NCBI RefSeq assembly: GCF_000717655.1
Contig: NZ_JNZY01000015.1
Span: 62,001-126,000 of the forward strand
Source of the DNA: Streptomyces katrae
Lineage (GTDB): Bacteria; Actinomycetota; Actinomycetes; Streptomycetales; Streptomycetaceae
Reading direction: 5' to 3'
DNA: 64,000 nt
The position numbers and the translations under genes are program-made. The notes under the pieces were generated by a model, which searched no databases, was not told the origin of the DNA, and saw nothing but the letters and a program-made list of their open reading frames with translations. Below are positions 25,373 through 34,220 of this stretch, piece after piece; within the stretch, counting starts at the first letter, position 1, and each line of letters starts with the position of its first letter.

Positions 25373-26515
25373 TCAGGCGACGGAGTCGAGCAGCGGCCCG
25401 AAGGCGGCGGGGAGCTGCTTCCACGCCTCACGCCCGGCCGTGTACTCGGCTTCGGTCAGGAGGCAGGAATCCAGGAGCTGTTCGATCCCGTCGCGGTCGA
25501 GTCCCGGCGAGGTGAAGACCAGGTGCTGGCAGCAGTCGCCGTGCTCGGGGTCCCAGTCGAGGGCGGCCGCGGCCTGACGCATGGCGGGGACCAGGTCCCA
25601 GGCGGCGTCGGGGAGCGAGGCCAGCCAGGGGCCGGCGTTCTCCACGCACAGCGCGCCGCCCGCGGCGTCCCAGGCGAGCAGGGTGTCGGGGCGGTCGGCG
25701 AGCCAGAACCGGCCGCGACTACGAGCCGCAGCGCAGGTCAGGTCCTCCAGGGCCTGGTAGAGCCGCTCGGGGTGGAACGGCCGTCGGCGCTGCCACACGA
25801 GCGTGGCAACCCCCGCCTCGTCGGCATCCTGGGGCAGGAGCGCACACGCGGGGTGCTGCGCGGCGGCGGCCGTCTCCACATCGAAGCCGGCGAACGCCAA
25901 GCGGGTGAGTTCGCTGGAGCCGGTGGGCACCTGCCGGGCCGTCGGGTGTAGCTGGGCGAGCAGGGCGCGGTCCTCGTCGTCGGCCTCCTCGCTGTCGGCG
26001 ATCGCGAGGACCGGCGCGTATTCGAGCTGACGGGCCCAGGTGTCCCCGACGGTCCGCTGGTCGGTGGCCGCGGCGGCGAGTCCGGCCTCGCTGAGGTCGT
26101 CGCCGTTGCCGAGGCAGGGCAGGACGAGTGCGGGGTCGACGGCCGTGATCACGTTGGTGAGTTCCAGGACCTCACCGGCGTGGGCGGCCACGACCTCGGC
26201 CATAGCCCGGGGCTCGACCGAGTCCCAGAGTTCCACCACGGCCAGGCGGGTCAGGTCGCTCGCGGCCAGTCGCTCCAGCTCGGGGACGAGGTCCTCGCGC
26301 AGGGCGCAGCAGGCACAGTCATTGACCAGCGGAGTCTCGTCGGCGGAGATCGCACCGCCCGAATCGCGCAGCGTACGAAGTACGTTGCCCGCGGCCGCCG
26401 AGGACAGGTCGTGGTGCAGGGCGATACTTCCCGGCACGGCGCGCAGCAGGTGTTCGACGGTCTCCTTGCGTGCGTCGGCGTGCATGCCGCCGACGATCAC
26501 GACGGGGAGGGTCAC
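25373..26515 (-). CDS. COG0523 (CobW-like) protein with a degenerate P-loop
   Basis: A 380-residue COG0523-type protein starting at GTG 26515. It keeps the metal-binding motif in [19 protein letters not shown] and the C-terminal CobW domain ([35 protein letters not shown]). Where a GxxGxGKT Walker A is expected it reads [19 protein letters not shown], without the canonical Gly-Lys-Thr, so GTP binding may differ or be lost. Variants like this occur beside zinc-regulated ribosomal genes in Streptomyces. Its start overlaps the rpmE2 stop (GTGA). A zinc-delivery role is inferred from context. Confidence 0.85.
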   Translation of the reverse strand: MTLPVVIVGGMHADARKETVEHLLRAVPGSIALHHDLSSAAAGNVLRTLRDSGGAISADETPLVNDCACCALREDLVPELERLAASDLTRLAVVELWDSVEPRAMAEVVAAHAGEVLELTNVITAVDPALVLPCLGNGDDLSEAGLAAAATDQRTVGDTWARQLEYAPVLAIADSEEADDEDRALLAQLHPTARQVPTGSSELTRLAFAGFDVETAAAAQHPACALLPQDADEAGVATLVWQRRRPFHPERLYQALEDLTCAAARSRGRFWLADRPDTLLAWDAAGGALCVENAGPWLASLPDAAWDLVPAMRQAAAALDWDPEHGDCCQHLVFTSPGLDRDGIEQLLDSCLLTEAEYTAGREAWKQLPAAFGPLLDSVA

Positions 26516-26760
26516 TTGTGCCCTCCGTAACGGCGCTCGAAGCGCTCGACGCGTCCCGCGGTGTCGAGTACGCGCGCGGTGCCGGTGTAGAAGGGGTGGC
26601 TCTGCGAGGAGATCTCGACGTCGATGACGGGGTAGGTGTTGCCGTCCTCCCACTCCACCGTCTTGCCGCTGGTGGCGGTGGAGCGGGTCAGGAAGGCGAA
26701 GTCGGCAGCCTTGTCGCGGAAGACGACGGGGCCGTAGGCGGGGTGGATTCCAGGCTTCAT
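26512..26760 (-). CDS. rpmE2: 50S ribosomal protein L31 type B (zinc-independent)
   Basis: An 82-residue type-B L31: [40 protein letters not shown], the [16 protein letters not shown] core and a basic end ([13 protein letters not shown]). The CxxC of type-A L31 is absent. It substitutes for zinc-bearing L31 when zinc is low. It lies 26 bases after rpmG and overlaps the COG0523 gene by four bases. Confidence 0.93.
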   Translation of the reverse strand: MKPGIHPAYGPVVFRDKAADFAFLTRSTATSGKTVEWEDGNTYPVIDVEISSQSHPFYTGTARVLDTAGRVERFERRYGGHK

Positions 26761-26786
26761 GGGGTTGCCCTTTCTTGGGGAGGGGG

Positions 26787-26951
26787 TCAGCGCTCTTCGC
26801 GGAAGTCGACGTGCCGGCGGACGACGGGGTCGAACTTGCGCAGCACCATCCGGTCCGGGTCGTTACGCCGGTTCTTGCGGGTGACGTAGGTGTAGCCGGT
26901 GCCGGCGGTGGAGCGGAGCTTGATGATCGGGCGTACTTCGTTGCGTGCCAT
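26787..26951 (-). CDS. rpmG2: 50S ribosomal protein L33, cysteine-free paralogue
   Basis: A 54-residue L33 too short for many gene finders: [37 protein letters not shown], then [16 protein letters not shown]. The two CxxC zinc motifs of C+ L33 are missing. It is the first gene of the operon and its start lies about 19 bases from a Zur-like box. Confidence 0.93.
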   Translation of the reverse strand: MARNEVRPIIKLRSTAGTGYTYVTRKNRRNDPDRMVLRKFDPVVRRHVDFREER

Positions 26952-26969
26952 GGCCTCAGTATACGAGAA

Positions 26970-26984
26970 TGGGAATCATTTTCA
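26970..26984 (-). promoter_or_regulatory. Zur box of the rpmG-rpmE2-COG0523-rpsR operon
   Basis: Read on the minus strand the sequence is TGAAAATGATTCCCA, a good match to the TGAAAATGATTTTCA-type Zur operator of actinobacteria. It sits immediately upstream of rpmG, where zinc-loaded Zur would block transcription. Confidence 0.8.
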
Positions 26985-27048
26985 GTAGGGGGGTTGAAAG
27001 CCGGGCCGGACGGTGCCGTGGCTGCGACCACCCTCCGGCCCGGAGTCT

Positions 27049-28233
27049 TCAGGCGGCCGAGCCCACGGCCTGCCCGTGTTCGTGCTCGCAGGCGTCGTCG
27101 ATCCCGTACGTCTCCCAGTCCGGGAAGTCGTCCACGGCGGGCACGGCTTCGCCGGGGCTGAGCAGGCAGGCCTCGAGGGCGGCCTGCAGTGCCTCGGCTC
27201 GCAGGCCGGTGCCGATGAAGACGAGCTCCTGGCCCTGTGTGGTCTCCGGTCCGCGGGCGCCCGAAGGCTCGAAGCGGGCGACCGCGCCGGCCTGTGACCA
27301 GAGGCCGGTCACGCGGGGGCGGCTGGCCAGCCAGAAGAAGCCTTTGGAGCGCAGGATCTGCCCGAAGGTGCCGCTGTCGAGGCCCTTGGTGACGAAGGTC
27401 CACAGCCGGCCGGGGTGGAACGCCAGTTCCGAGCGGAACACGAGCGAGGAGATCCCGTACTCCTCGGTTTCCGGGACGTGGTCGCCGTTCAGCTCCTTGA
27501 CCCAGCCCGGGGCCTGCTGAGCCCGCTCGACGTCGAACAGGCCGGTGCCCAGTACATGTTCGAGGGTCACCTGCCCATGGACTGCGGGAACGATCCTGGC
27601 CTCCGGGTTGAGCCGCGCGAGAGTCGCGCGCAGCCGGGTGACCTCCGTCGGCCCGACCAGATCGAGCTTGTTGAGGACGATGACGTCCGCGAACTCGATC
27701 TGGTCCATGAGGAGATCGCTGACGGTGCGCTCGTCGTCCTCGTACTGGTCGAGCCCGCGAGCGGTCAGTTCATCGCCGCCGGCGAGTTCCGGCAGGAAGT
27801 TCGCGGCGTCGACGACGGTGATCATGGTGTCGAGACGGGCGAGGTCGCCCAGGGTGGCGCCGTCATCGCGCGGGAACGAGAACGTGGCCGCCACGGGCAT
27901 CGGCTCGGAAATCCCGCTGGACTCGATGAGCAGGTAGTCGAAGCGCCCCTCGCGGGCCAGCCGGTCGACCTCCTCCAGGAGGTCGTCGCGCAGGGTGCAG
28001 CAGATGCACCCGTTGGTCATCTCGACCAGCCGCTCCTCGGTGCGGCAGAGGGCGGCCTCGCCTCCGCGTACGAGCGTGGCGTCGATGTTGACCTCGCTCA
28101 TGTCGTTGACGATGACCGCGACGCGCAGGCCCTCGCGGTTGCCGAGCACGTGATTGAGCAGAGTGGTCTTGCCTGCTCCGAGGAATCCGGACAGGACGGT
28201 CACCGGGAGCGGAATGTTCGTCGGGCGTGCCAT
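27049..28233 (-). CDS. COG0523 family GTPase, putative zinc chaperone
   Basis: A 394-residue G3E-family GTPase. The Walker A is canonical ([16 protein letters not shown], residues about 15-30), the metal motif is [16 protein letters not shown] and the base-recognition motif is VLNKLDLVG. The C-terminal CobW domain ([16 protein letters not shown]) and a His-rich tail ([13 protein letters not shown]) could bind metal. It follows rpmF by four bases under a Zur-like box, pointing to zinc delivery or mobilisation under starvation. Compare the neighbouring COG0523 protein, which lacks the P-loop. Confidence 0.9.
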   Translation of the reverse strand: MARPTNIPLPVTVLSGFLGAGKTTLLNHVLGNREGLRVAVIVNDMSEVNIDATLVRGGEAALCRTEERLVEMTNGCICCTLRDDLLEEVDRLAREGRFDYLLIESSGISEPMPVAATFSFPRDDGATLGDLARLDTMITVVDAANFLPELAGGDELTARGLDQYEDDERTVSDLLMDQIEFADVIVLNKLDLVGPTEVTRLRATLARLNPEARIVPAVHGQVTLEHVLGTGLFDVERAQQAPGWVKELNGDHVPETEEYGISSLVFRSELAFHPGRLWTFVTKGLDSGTFGQILRSKGFFWLASRPRVTGLWSQAGAVARFEPSGARGPETTQGQELVFIGTGLRAEALQAALEACLLSPGEAVPAVDDFPDWETYGIDDACEHEHGQAVGSAA

Positions 28234-28237
28234 CGGC

Positions 28238-28408
28238 TCAGACCTCGGGGCGCAGCAGGCCGCTCTCGTATGCCTTCACCAGTCGCTGCGGAACCTGGTA
28301 CACGGAGCCGTCGACCGTGATCGGGACGAGCTGCGGCGTCGTTGCCTTCCACTGGGCCCGGCGGTGGCGGGTGTTGCTGCGGGACATCTTCCGCTTGGGG
28401 ACGGCCAT
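28238..28408 (-). CDS. rpmF2: 50S ribosomal protein L32, cysteine-free paralogue
   Basis: A 56-residue L32: [34 protein letters not shown] and [18 protein letters not shown]. The zinc-binding cysteines of C+ L32 are absent. It is directly upstream of the COG0523 GTPase gene and downstream of a Zur-like palindrome; AGGAGAT precedes the ATG on the minus strand. Confidence 0.93.
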   Translation of the reverse strand: MAVPKRKMSRSNTRHRRAQWKATTPQLVPITVDGSVYQVPQRLVKAYESGLLRPEV

Positions 28409-28449
28409 CGGATCTCCTGGGGTGTCGAAGTGTTCGGCGCCAGGCTATA

Positions 28450-28470
28450 TGAAAACGACGACCATTTTCA
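28450..28470 (-). promoter_or_regulatory. Zur-like palindrome of the rpmF-COG0523 operon
   Basis: TGAAAA and TTTTCA arms flank a nine-base centre, CGACGACCA. The outer arms match the Zur operator family. It lies 42 bases upstream of rpmF and next to an AT-rich segment (CAATATG) that probably holds the promoter. Confidence 0.72.
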
Positions 28471-28484
28471 ATATGCTTGAGGGG

Positions 28485-28990
28485 TCTTCGATCGCCTTCG
28501 GCGTTCCTGAGGAGCGGATCGTTCGACGCCCGCCAGTCGTCGCGGCCCAGTGACAACTCGGCGTCGGTGAGCAGTGCGGAGTTCGGAGCCCCGCCGATGC
28601 GATCGGGGTCCAGGTCTGCTCCGGTGAACGCGATCTCGTTGCGCCGCCGGGGCGGCGGGAGCTTCGAGCCGGCAGTCGGCCTCGCGGATTTCCAGGCGGC
28701 CGCCGGCCGAGCGCCAGGTGACGACCGACTCCGGTCGGCTGGCGAGCCGGGCGGACCCCCGGCGGGCGGCTGGCTGGAGCTGGGCGAGGGGGGCGGGTGC
28801 TCGTCATCGGCGTCCTCGCTGTCGCCGAGGGTCACTACGGGGCGCGTATTCCAGTTGCCGGGCCCAGGTGTCCCCGACCGTTCGCCGGCCCGAGGCGGCC
28901 GTCGCGAGGTCGACGTCCGCCAGGCCGTCGCTGTCGCCGAGGACAGGGCGACCGTGGGGTCTACCGCGGTGATCACGGTGGTGAGACGTA
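28485..28990 (-). pseudogene. Third COG0523 gene, decayed
   Basis: Segments of a COG0523 protein close to the 25373-26515 gene can be read in several minus-strand frames: [10 protein letters not shown], then [17 protein letters not shown] (nearly the same words as in the intact paralogue), GDSEDADDE, and [16 protein letters not shown] with [16 protein letters not shown]. The N-terminal third with the CxCC motif is missing and several frameshifts separate the pieces. It begins right at the Zur-like palindrome at 29000, from which an intact gene would have been divergent from rpmB. Confidence 0.8.
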
Positions 28991-28999
28991 TGAGCTATA

Positions 29000-29022
29000 T
29001 TGGTAATGGTTTCCATTACCAA
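29000..29022. promoter_or_regulatory. Perfect Zur-like palindrome ahead of rpmB
   Basis: TTGGTAATGG-TTT-CCATTACCAA is a perfect ten-base inverted repeat around TTT, containing the TAATGGTTTCCATTA core of mycobacterial and streptomycete Zur operators. It lies 33 bases before rpmB and at the edge of the decayed COG0523 gene on the other strand, so it once controlled both directions. Confidence 0.85.
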
Positions 29023-29055
29023 TACACTTCCCTCGAGCGAGAGGCAGGTTCCCCC

Positions 29056-29292
29056 GTGTCCGCCCACTGCCAACTGACTGGCGCCCAGCCGGGATTCGGC
29101 AACAACATCTCCCACTCGCACCGGCGTACTTCCCGCCGTTTCGATCCCAACATCCAGAGCAAGAGGTACTGGCTGCCCAGTGAGGGCCGGCATGTCCGCC
29201 TGAAGTTGAGCGCGAAGGCGATCAAGACCGTCGATGTGATCGGCGTCGAGGCCGCCGTGGCACGGATCCGCGCCCGGGGGGTGAAGGTCTGA
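29056..29292 (+). CDS. rpmB2: 50S ribosomal protein L28, C- paralogue
   Basis: A 78-residue L28 starting at GTG 29056: [38 protein letters not shown], and a C-terminal [18 protein letters not shown]. Only one cysteine remains, so the CxxC zinc ribbon of C+ forms is absent. It is the first gene after the perfect Zur-like palindrome and its TGA shares a base with the rpsN ATG. Confidence 0.93.
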   Translation: MSAHCQLTGAQPGFGNNISHSHRRTSRRFDPNIQSKRYWLPSEGRHVRLKLSAKAIKTVDVIGVEAAVARIRARGVKV

Positions 29293-29597
29293 TGGCCAAG
29301 CAGAGCAAGATCGCGCTGAACGAGAAGCGCAAGAGGGTCGTCGCCCGGTATGCCGTACGGCGCGCCGAGTTGAAGGAGATCATCCGTCGGCCCTCCTCGA
29401 CGGCCGCCGAACGGGAAGCCGCCGTGGCGGAGCTGCGCAAGCAGCCCCGCAACGCCAGCGCGACCCGTGTGCGCAACCGGGACAGCGTCGACGGCCGGCC
29501 CCGCGGGCACCTCCGCAAGTTCGGGCTCTCCCGTGTCCGGATGCGCGAGCAGGCCCACGCCGGGTTCCTCCCCGGAGTCACCAAATCGTCCTGGTAG
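29292..29597 (+). CDS. rpsN2: 30S ribosomal protein S14, long zinc-free form
   Basis: A 101-residue S14 of the C- type: [54 protein letters not shown] and a C-terminal [11 protein letters not shown]. The zinc CxxC pair of short S14 is absent. It is translationally coupled to rpmB (TGATG overlap). A strong hairpin follows the stop. Confidence 0.94.
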   Translation: MAKQSKIALNEKRKRVVARYAVRRAELKEIIRRPSSTAAEREAAVAELRKQPRNASATRVRNRDSVDGRPRGHLRKFGLSRVRMREQAHAGFLPGVTKSSW

Positions 29598-29623
29598 TAG
29601 CCGCGCGTCCGGCGAGAGCTCAG

Positions 29624-29653
29624 GGGCCCACATCTCCGGCGGGGTGTGGGCCC
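29624..29653 (+). terminator. Terminator of rpmB-rpsN
   Basis: GGGCCCACA (29624-29632) and TGTGGGCCC (29645-29653) form a perfect nine-base stem with a 12-base loop, 27 bases after the rpsN stop. Confidence 0.75.
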
Positions 29654-29784
29654 GCTTCTCGCCCCGCGCGTTTCGACTGATGAGAAGCCGAATGCCCGAG
29701 GGTCTGCTGAGCGTTGTCGCCGGAGTCGACAGGAGCAGCGGCGGTGGGCGCCTCGTCGACGCCGGATCGCGGTCCGGGCGTCCG

Positions 29785-30735
29785 TCAGCCGGCGAATGTC
29801 TCGCGGTAGACACTGGGCGGCACTCCTATGTGTGCCTTGAACAGGGTCCGGAAGTTGGCCGGGGTGCCCAGGCCGCAGTGGCGTGCGACGGCTTCGACTG
29901 TGAGGTCGCCGGTTTCGAGGAGTTCGCGTGCGCGGGTGAGGCGGGCGTCGAGTAGCCATCGCATGGGCGGCAGGCCGGTGTCGGTGTGGAAGCGGCGGAT
30001 GAGGGTCCTGCGGGATATGCCGGCCTGGCGGGCCAACTGGTCGACGGTGAGGGGCTGGTGCAGGTTGCGCAGGGCCCAGTCGTACAGCGCGGGGCTGTCG
30101 GACGGCTCGGGTCGTACGGGCAGGTCGATGAACGGGGCCTGGCCGCCGGCGCGGTGCGGGGCGGCCACCAGCAGCCGGGCCAGCTGGTTCGCCAGGCGGG
30201 GGCCGTGGTCGCGGCGGATGAGGTGGAGGCACAGGTCCAGGCCCGAGGACACGCCGCCTGAAGTGAGCACCTGGCCCTCGTCGATGTACAGGTCCTCGGG
30301 CACGACCGTCACCTCGGGGTACCGCCGGGCCAGCGCCTGCGCGTACAGCCAGTGCGTGGTGGCCCGGCGGCCGTCGAGCAGACCGGCGGCGGCGAGGGCG
30401 AACGCGCCGGTGCAGATGGACGCCATGCGGGTGCCGCGCTCTGCCGCCCCCGCCAGTGCGGCGGTCACCTCGGCGCTGGGCGCGTCCGGCTCCAGGTAGC
30501 CCGGGACGATCACGGTGTCGGCGGATGCCAGGCAGTCCAGACCGTGCGCGACGGACAGCGGAGGGCCGCCGTGCATCGGGACGGGGCCCGGCCGTTCGGC
30601 GCAGACCGTGAGCGTGTAGGGGCCGCCCCGCCAGCTCCCGAAGACCTGCCAGGGGATCCCGATGTCCAGCGCGAGGACGTTTTCGAGGGCCATGACGACC
30701 ACGTGGTGTGCCCCGCCTGATGTCCGACCCGTCAT
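29785..30735 (-). CDS. GlxA-type regulator (DJ-1/PfpI domain plus AraC HTH)
   Basis: A 316-residue transcription factor. Residues about 10-180 are a DJ-1/PfpI-like amidotransferase fold with the nucleophile-elbow Cys in ASICTGAFALAAAG and GYLEPDAPSAEV; residues 215-312 are an AraC double HTH (LARQAGISRRTLIRRFH, ARHCGLGTPANFRTLFKAH). It is divergent from the HD-domain gene across 71 bases, so it may control it. The ligand is unknown. Confidence 0.9.
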   Translation of the reverse strand: MTGRTSGGAHHVVVMALENVLALDIGIPWQVFGSWRGGPYTLTVCAERPGPVPMHGGPPLSVAHGLDCLASADTVIVPGYLEPDAPSAEVTAALAGAAERGTRMASICTGAFALAAAGLLDGRRATTHWLYAQALARRYPEVTVVPEDLYIDEGQVLTSGGVSSGLDLCLHLIRRDHGPRLANQLARLLVAAPHRAGGQAPFIDLPVRPEPSDSPALYDWALRNLHQPLTVDQLARQAGISRRTLIRRFHTDTGLPPMRWLLDARLTRARELLETGDLTVEAVARHCGLGTPANFRTLFKAHIGVPPSVYRETFAG

Positions 30736-30806
30736 GGCACGATTCTATCGCTTGGTGGCACGAGTGCCACTGACCGGTGGGTCCGATACGCGCCTACGGT
30801 CGCCTC

Positions 30807-31457
30807 ATGGACACTGAAGCCCGCCCCCTGCCGGCACTCCCGGACACTCCCGTCGCCCGTGCCGCCCTCGAGCTCGTCCGGTCGTGCGAGAGCGAGCCCG
30901 TCGCCAACCACAGCATCCGCAGCTACGTGTTCGCCGCGCTGCTGGCCGAATACGAAGGGCTGCAGCCCGGTATCGACTTCGACGCCGAACTCCTCTTCCA
31001 CGCCTGCGTCCTGCACGACCTCGGGGCCTCGCCGTCGGCCCCGGGCCAGGCGCGTTTCGAGGTCGAAGGCGCCGACATGGCCGCCCGGTTCCTCGCCGAG
31101 CACGGCTATGGCGCCGACAAGACCGACCCGGTGTGGGAGGCGATCGCCCTCCACACCTCGGACGGAATCGCCGAACGCCGTGGCGTGCTGGCCTACCTCA
31201 CCCGCCGGGGCATCGGAGTCGACATCGGCTTCGGAACCGAGTTCGTCACCGACGCCCAGGGCGAGGCCCTCCACGGCCGCTACCCGCGGCTGGACATGGC
31301 CACCGTGCTGGTCGACGACGTCGTGCGGCAGGCCGCCCGCTCCCCGCAGGCCGGCGCCCACTACACCGTCCCGGGCGAATTCCTGCGCGAGCGCGGCGGA
31401 CCAGGCGCCGTCACCGCCCTCGAACTCGCGGCGCGGGCCTCCCGCTGGGGCTCCTGA
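30807..31457 (+). CDS. HD-domain phosphohydrolase-like protein
   Basis: A 216-residue protein with an HD metal-site pattern: NHSIRSYVFAALLAEYEG, FHACVLHDLGASPSAPG (the His-Asp pair), VWEAIALHTSDGIAERRG and a later DMATVLVDDVVRQA. It resembles actinobacterial HD proteins related to cyanamide hydratase. ATG 30807 is chosen over an upstream in-frame ATG at 30777 because of spacing and conservation. Divergent from a GlxA-type regulator. Substrate unknown. Confidence 0.78.
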   Translation: MDTEARPLPALPDTPVARAALELVRSCESEPVANHSIRSYVFAALLAEYEGLQPGIDFDAELLFHACVLHDLGASPSAPGQARFEVEGADMAARFLAEHGYGADKTDPVWEAIALHTSDGIAERRGVLAYLTRRGIGVDIGFGTEFVTDAQGEALHGRYPRLDMATVLVDDVVRQAARSPQAGAHYTVPGEFLRERGGPGAVTALELAARASRWGS

Positions 31458-31582
31458 CGCCGACACGGTGCCGCTGGGCTGAGCGTCGGCTGTCCAACCG
31501 GGTAGCCACCGCCCGGTTCTGTTTCGGGCGCTTGGAGCCGCACCCGGCCGCGTCCCGGGCCTCGTGGTCCTCGATGTCAATG

Positions 31583-31614
31583 AAGCCGGCCCAGGTTCAG
31601 ACCCGGGCCGGCTT
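31583..31614. terminator. Bidirectional terminator
   Basis: AAGCCGGCCC (31583-31592) and GGGCCGGCTT (31605-31614) form a perfect ten-base stem with a 12-base loop. It lies between two converging genes, so it can serve both. Confidence 0.75.
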
Positions 31615-31670
31615 GCTGTGATCCTTGGTCGGCCGAGGCTGCCTCGCGCGACCGGACACCAGACGCCTGC

Positions 31671-32435
31671 TCAGCCGGCAGGGACCGTCTCCCGCAGGAA
31701 GTCGATCAGCAGGTCCGTAACGGCGTCCGGCCGCTCCAGGCTGGGGAGATGGCCGGCCCAGGGCAGTTCGACGTGCCGGGTGTCGGTGAGCAGTTCCGGC
31801 AGCCGGGCCGCGATCTGCCGGAAGTCCGCCAGGTCGAGGCCACCCGAAAGCGCGAGACCGGGTGCCTTGACCGCTGACAGGTCGATGTCCACGTTGCTCC
31901 GGCCGGCCCCCTCGGGGGCGGCCAGTTGCACCTCGAAGGCACGCCGCTGCATCTCGCGCACCTCATCCCGGACCGCCTCGTCGGCGTCCGGCCCCAGGAA
32001 GGTGTCCACGTTCAGTTCCACGGCCCCCGCGATGTCACCGGCCTCGATCAGCGAGTCCTCCCGCTCGCCGAACGCGCGCAGCTCATCGCTGGGTTCATGC
32101 CCGGGCAGTCCGGAGCACAACAGCGCCAAGGCGGAGACTCGGTCCGGACGGCGCGCGGCGATCTCCACGGCAACCCGTCCGCCGTACGAGGAGGCGATCA
32201 GCGCCGCTTGCTCCACGCCGAGGGAGTCCAGCAGGTCCAGTACGTCCTCTGCATCGTTGTGGCGCCGGTCCGGCAAGGGACTCTGGCCGAAGCCCCGGAA
32301 GTCGCAGCGCACCACCCGGTATCCGGCATCGACCAGGGCCGGCCACTGCGGATCCCACATCTGTCGGTCGCATACCGCGGAGTGCAGAAGTACCAGCGCG
32401 GGGCCGTCTCCGGCTGCATCGTAAGCAAGAGTCAT
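31671..32435 (-). CDS. Alpha/beta-fold hydrolase
   Basis: A 254-residue alpha/beta hydrolase starting at ATG 32435. The strand-2 region LVLLHSAVCDRQMWDPQW supplies the oxyanion hole, the nucleophile elbow is ASSYGGR (catalytic Ser), and the later GGLDLADFRQ and WAGHLPSLERP supply the Asp and His. There is no signal peptide. The substrate class is open; 3-oxoadipate-lactonase-like enzymes share this pattern. It stands alone between a terminator and a divergent methyltransferase gene. Confidence 0.85.
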   Translation of the reverse strand: MTLAYDAAGDGPALVLLHSAVCDRQMWDPQWPALVDAGYRVVRCDFRGFGQSPLPDRRHNDAEDVLDLLDSLGVEQAALIASSYGGRVAVEIAARRPDRVSALALLCSGLPGHEPSDELRAFGEREDSLIEAGDIAGAVELNVDTFLGPDADEAVRDEVREMQRRAFEVQLAAPEGAGRSNVDIDLSAVKAPGLALSGGLDLADFRQIAARLPELLTDTRHVELPWAGHLPSLERPDAVTDLLIDFLRETVPAG

Positions 32436-32640
32436 GCGGCAGACCCTAGTGCTGGATTCCTCAAGGGCAGCAGACATGCCGGCGGCGCAGGTGCTGGGTG
32501 GGGCCGGGCAGGGCGCCGCCACAGCCGTCCCTGCCCTGGCAGGGTGAGGCGCCCGTGCGTCGGCCTGGTGGTGCCGTCGTCTGCCGCGTCGGAGCGGCAG
32601 GATGGCCACGGGGTGGCGTCTTCAGGAGAGGTGCGGGCCG

Positions 32641-33426
32641 ATGTGGGTGGCTGGTGAGGCGTATGAGCCGTACGTGGGGCGGTGGAGCCGCTTGGTGGCA
32701 CACCGGTTCGTTCGCTGGATGGATGCGGCTCCCGGGGGGAGCTGGCGCGATATCGGGTGTGGCACGGGTGCGGTGACGCAGGCCGTGCTGGATGCGGCCG
32801 AACCGGTGACGGTCGTCGGCGTCGATCCGTCTGCCGGCTACGTGGCGTACGCACGGAGGAACATCGCCGACCAGCGGGCGCGGTTCGTCCTGGCTGACGC
32901 CGTGAACCTGCCTTTTGCCGACTCGACGGCGTCGGTCGCCGTGAGCGGGCTCGTGCTCAACTTCGTACCGGACGCACCACGGGCGGTCGCCGAGATGGCC
33001 AGAGTCATCGCCCCGGGGGGACAAGTCGGGGTGTACGTCTGGGACTTCGGGGAGGGAGGCATGGAGGCCATCCGCGCCTTCTGGGACGCCGCGTCCGCCC
33101 TGGACGCGAATGCCCTGGCATTGGACGAGGCCGTCAGGTTCCCGTTGTGCGCCGAGGAGCCGCTGCGGGAGCTGCTGGTCGGTGCCGGGCTTGAAGACGT
33201 CGAGGTGGAGGGGATCAGCGTGGCCACCCGGTTCTCGGGCTTCGACGACTACTGGCAGCCGTTCCTGGGAGGGCAGGGGCCGGCGCCCACCTACGTGGCC
33301 TCTCTGGCGGAGGAGCACCGCGCGGAGCTGCGTGAGCGGTTGCGGTCGGCACTGCCCCGGGAAGCGGACGGCGCGATCCCGCTGCGGGCACGGGCATGGG
33401 CCGCACGGGGCAGGCGCCGGGCCTGA
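32641..33426 (+). CDS. Class I SAM-dependent methyltransferase
   Basis: A 261-residue methyltransferase. The SAM site is WRDIGCGTGAVTQAVLDA (motif I), GVDPSAGYVAYARRN (motif II) and DAVNLPFADSTASV, with VIAPGGQVGVYVWDF as motif III. The fold places it with Methyltransf_11-type enzymes; the substrate is not predictable. ATG 32641 is used; AGGAGAGGTG lies upstream. It ends ten bases before the cupin gene on the other strand. Confidence 0.85.
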   Translation: MWVAGEAYEPYVGRWSRLVAHRFVRWMDAAPGGSWRDIGCGTGAVTQAVLDAAEPVTVVGVDPSAGYVAYARRNIADQRARFVLADAVNLPFADSTASVAVSGLVLNFVPDAPRAVAEMARVIAPGGQVGVYVWDFGEGGMEAIRAFWDAASALDANALALDEAVRFPLCAEEPLRELLVGAGLEDVEVEGISVATRFSGFDDYWQPFLGGQGPAPTYVASLAEEHRAELRERLRSALPREADGAIPLRARAWAARGRRRA

Positions 33427-33436
33427 GCAAGCCGGG

Positions 33437-33799
33437 TCAGCCCTGCGCCTTGATGTGGTCGACGACGGCGGCGAAGGCTTCGGTGGGCGAGAAGTCCACG
33501 TACTCGCAGTCTTCGAGTGCCACGGGGGCGTGCCCTGGCGGCCAGTAGAACGCCTGGCCCGCCTCGTAGACCTCCTCCCCGTCCTTCGTGACCATCTTCA
33601 GCCGCCCTTTGAGCATGTAGCCCCAGTGCGGGCAGGCGCAGAGGCCGTCGGGCAAGCCGGTCAGGGCCGGCCGCATATCGGTGCCCCGGGGAAACCGGAC
33701 GAAGGCCACGGACAGGCTTTCTCCGATCGCTTGCGTGCGGAGTTCGACGCCTCCGCCCTCGATCACGACCGGTGTGTCATCCCGCGTCGTCGCCGTCAT
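33437..33799 (-). CDS. Small cupin-domain protein
   Basis: A 120-residue single-domain cupin starting at ATG 33799. The beta-barrel has LCACPHWGYMLKGRLKMV and YWPPGHAPVALEDCEYVDF, with two His spaced as in metal-binding cupins but no clear HxH pair. The C-terminus ends DHIKAQG. No neighbour suggests a pathway. Enzymatic or sensory function is open. Confidence 0.75.
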   Translation of the reverse strand: MTATTRDDTPVVIEGGGVELRTQAIGESLSVAFVRFPRGTDMRPALTGLPDGLCACPHWGYMLKGRLKMVTKDGEEVYEAGQAFYWPPGHAPVALEDCEYVDFSPTEAFAAVVDHIKAQG

Positions 33800-34220
33800 G
33801 GCCGCCTCCGTTCGCCCGGTGTGCGGGCAGGGTCTTTCCTCCAGGCTGGCCCCGTCGCGCGGATCGCGCCACGTCAGAGTCCGCTGCCGGACCGGTACAG
33901 GGACACCGACAGGGCGGCCGTCACCCGCTTCGAGCCCCTCGACCCGCAAACTTTTGCGGTGGCGACGACCGCCTCGGCTTCCCGTACCGTCCGGCGGACG
34001 ATCTCGCCGGCGGACGGACCTCGTGCACGAGGGCGGTCGACCGGCCGGTGAAGGGCAGGTACTCCTCACCGCCACCGGCGAGGATCGAGAAGCCATCACG
34101 TGGGGCGCGGTCTCCGCAGGGTCCGAAGGGCTCGCGGACCGGGAGCCCGACGGGCATGAAGCCTGCGGCCGGGACGGCTCCCGGCTTCGTGGCGAGCCGG
34201 CGAAGCCGCCCCGGACCGGG
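33800..34220. other. Gap without a recognisable gene
   Basis: Open frames on both strands are short or GC-driven and none has a ribosome-binding site plus a family pattern. One plus-strand stretch near 33900-33980 (RFEPLDPQTFAVATTASAS) looks weakly protein-like and could be a decayed gene, but I cannot name it. Confidence 0.4.

Noticed and set aside
26516..27403. Upstream extension of the P-loop-less COG0523 frame
   Set aside because: The frame stays open by chance through rpmE2, rpmG and the next gene; those small genes are clearly real, and GTG 26515 with the GTGA overlap is the natural start.
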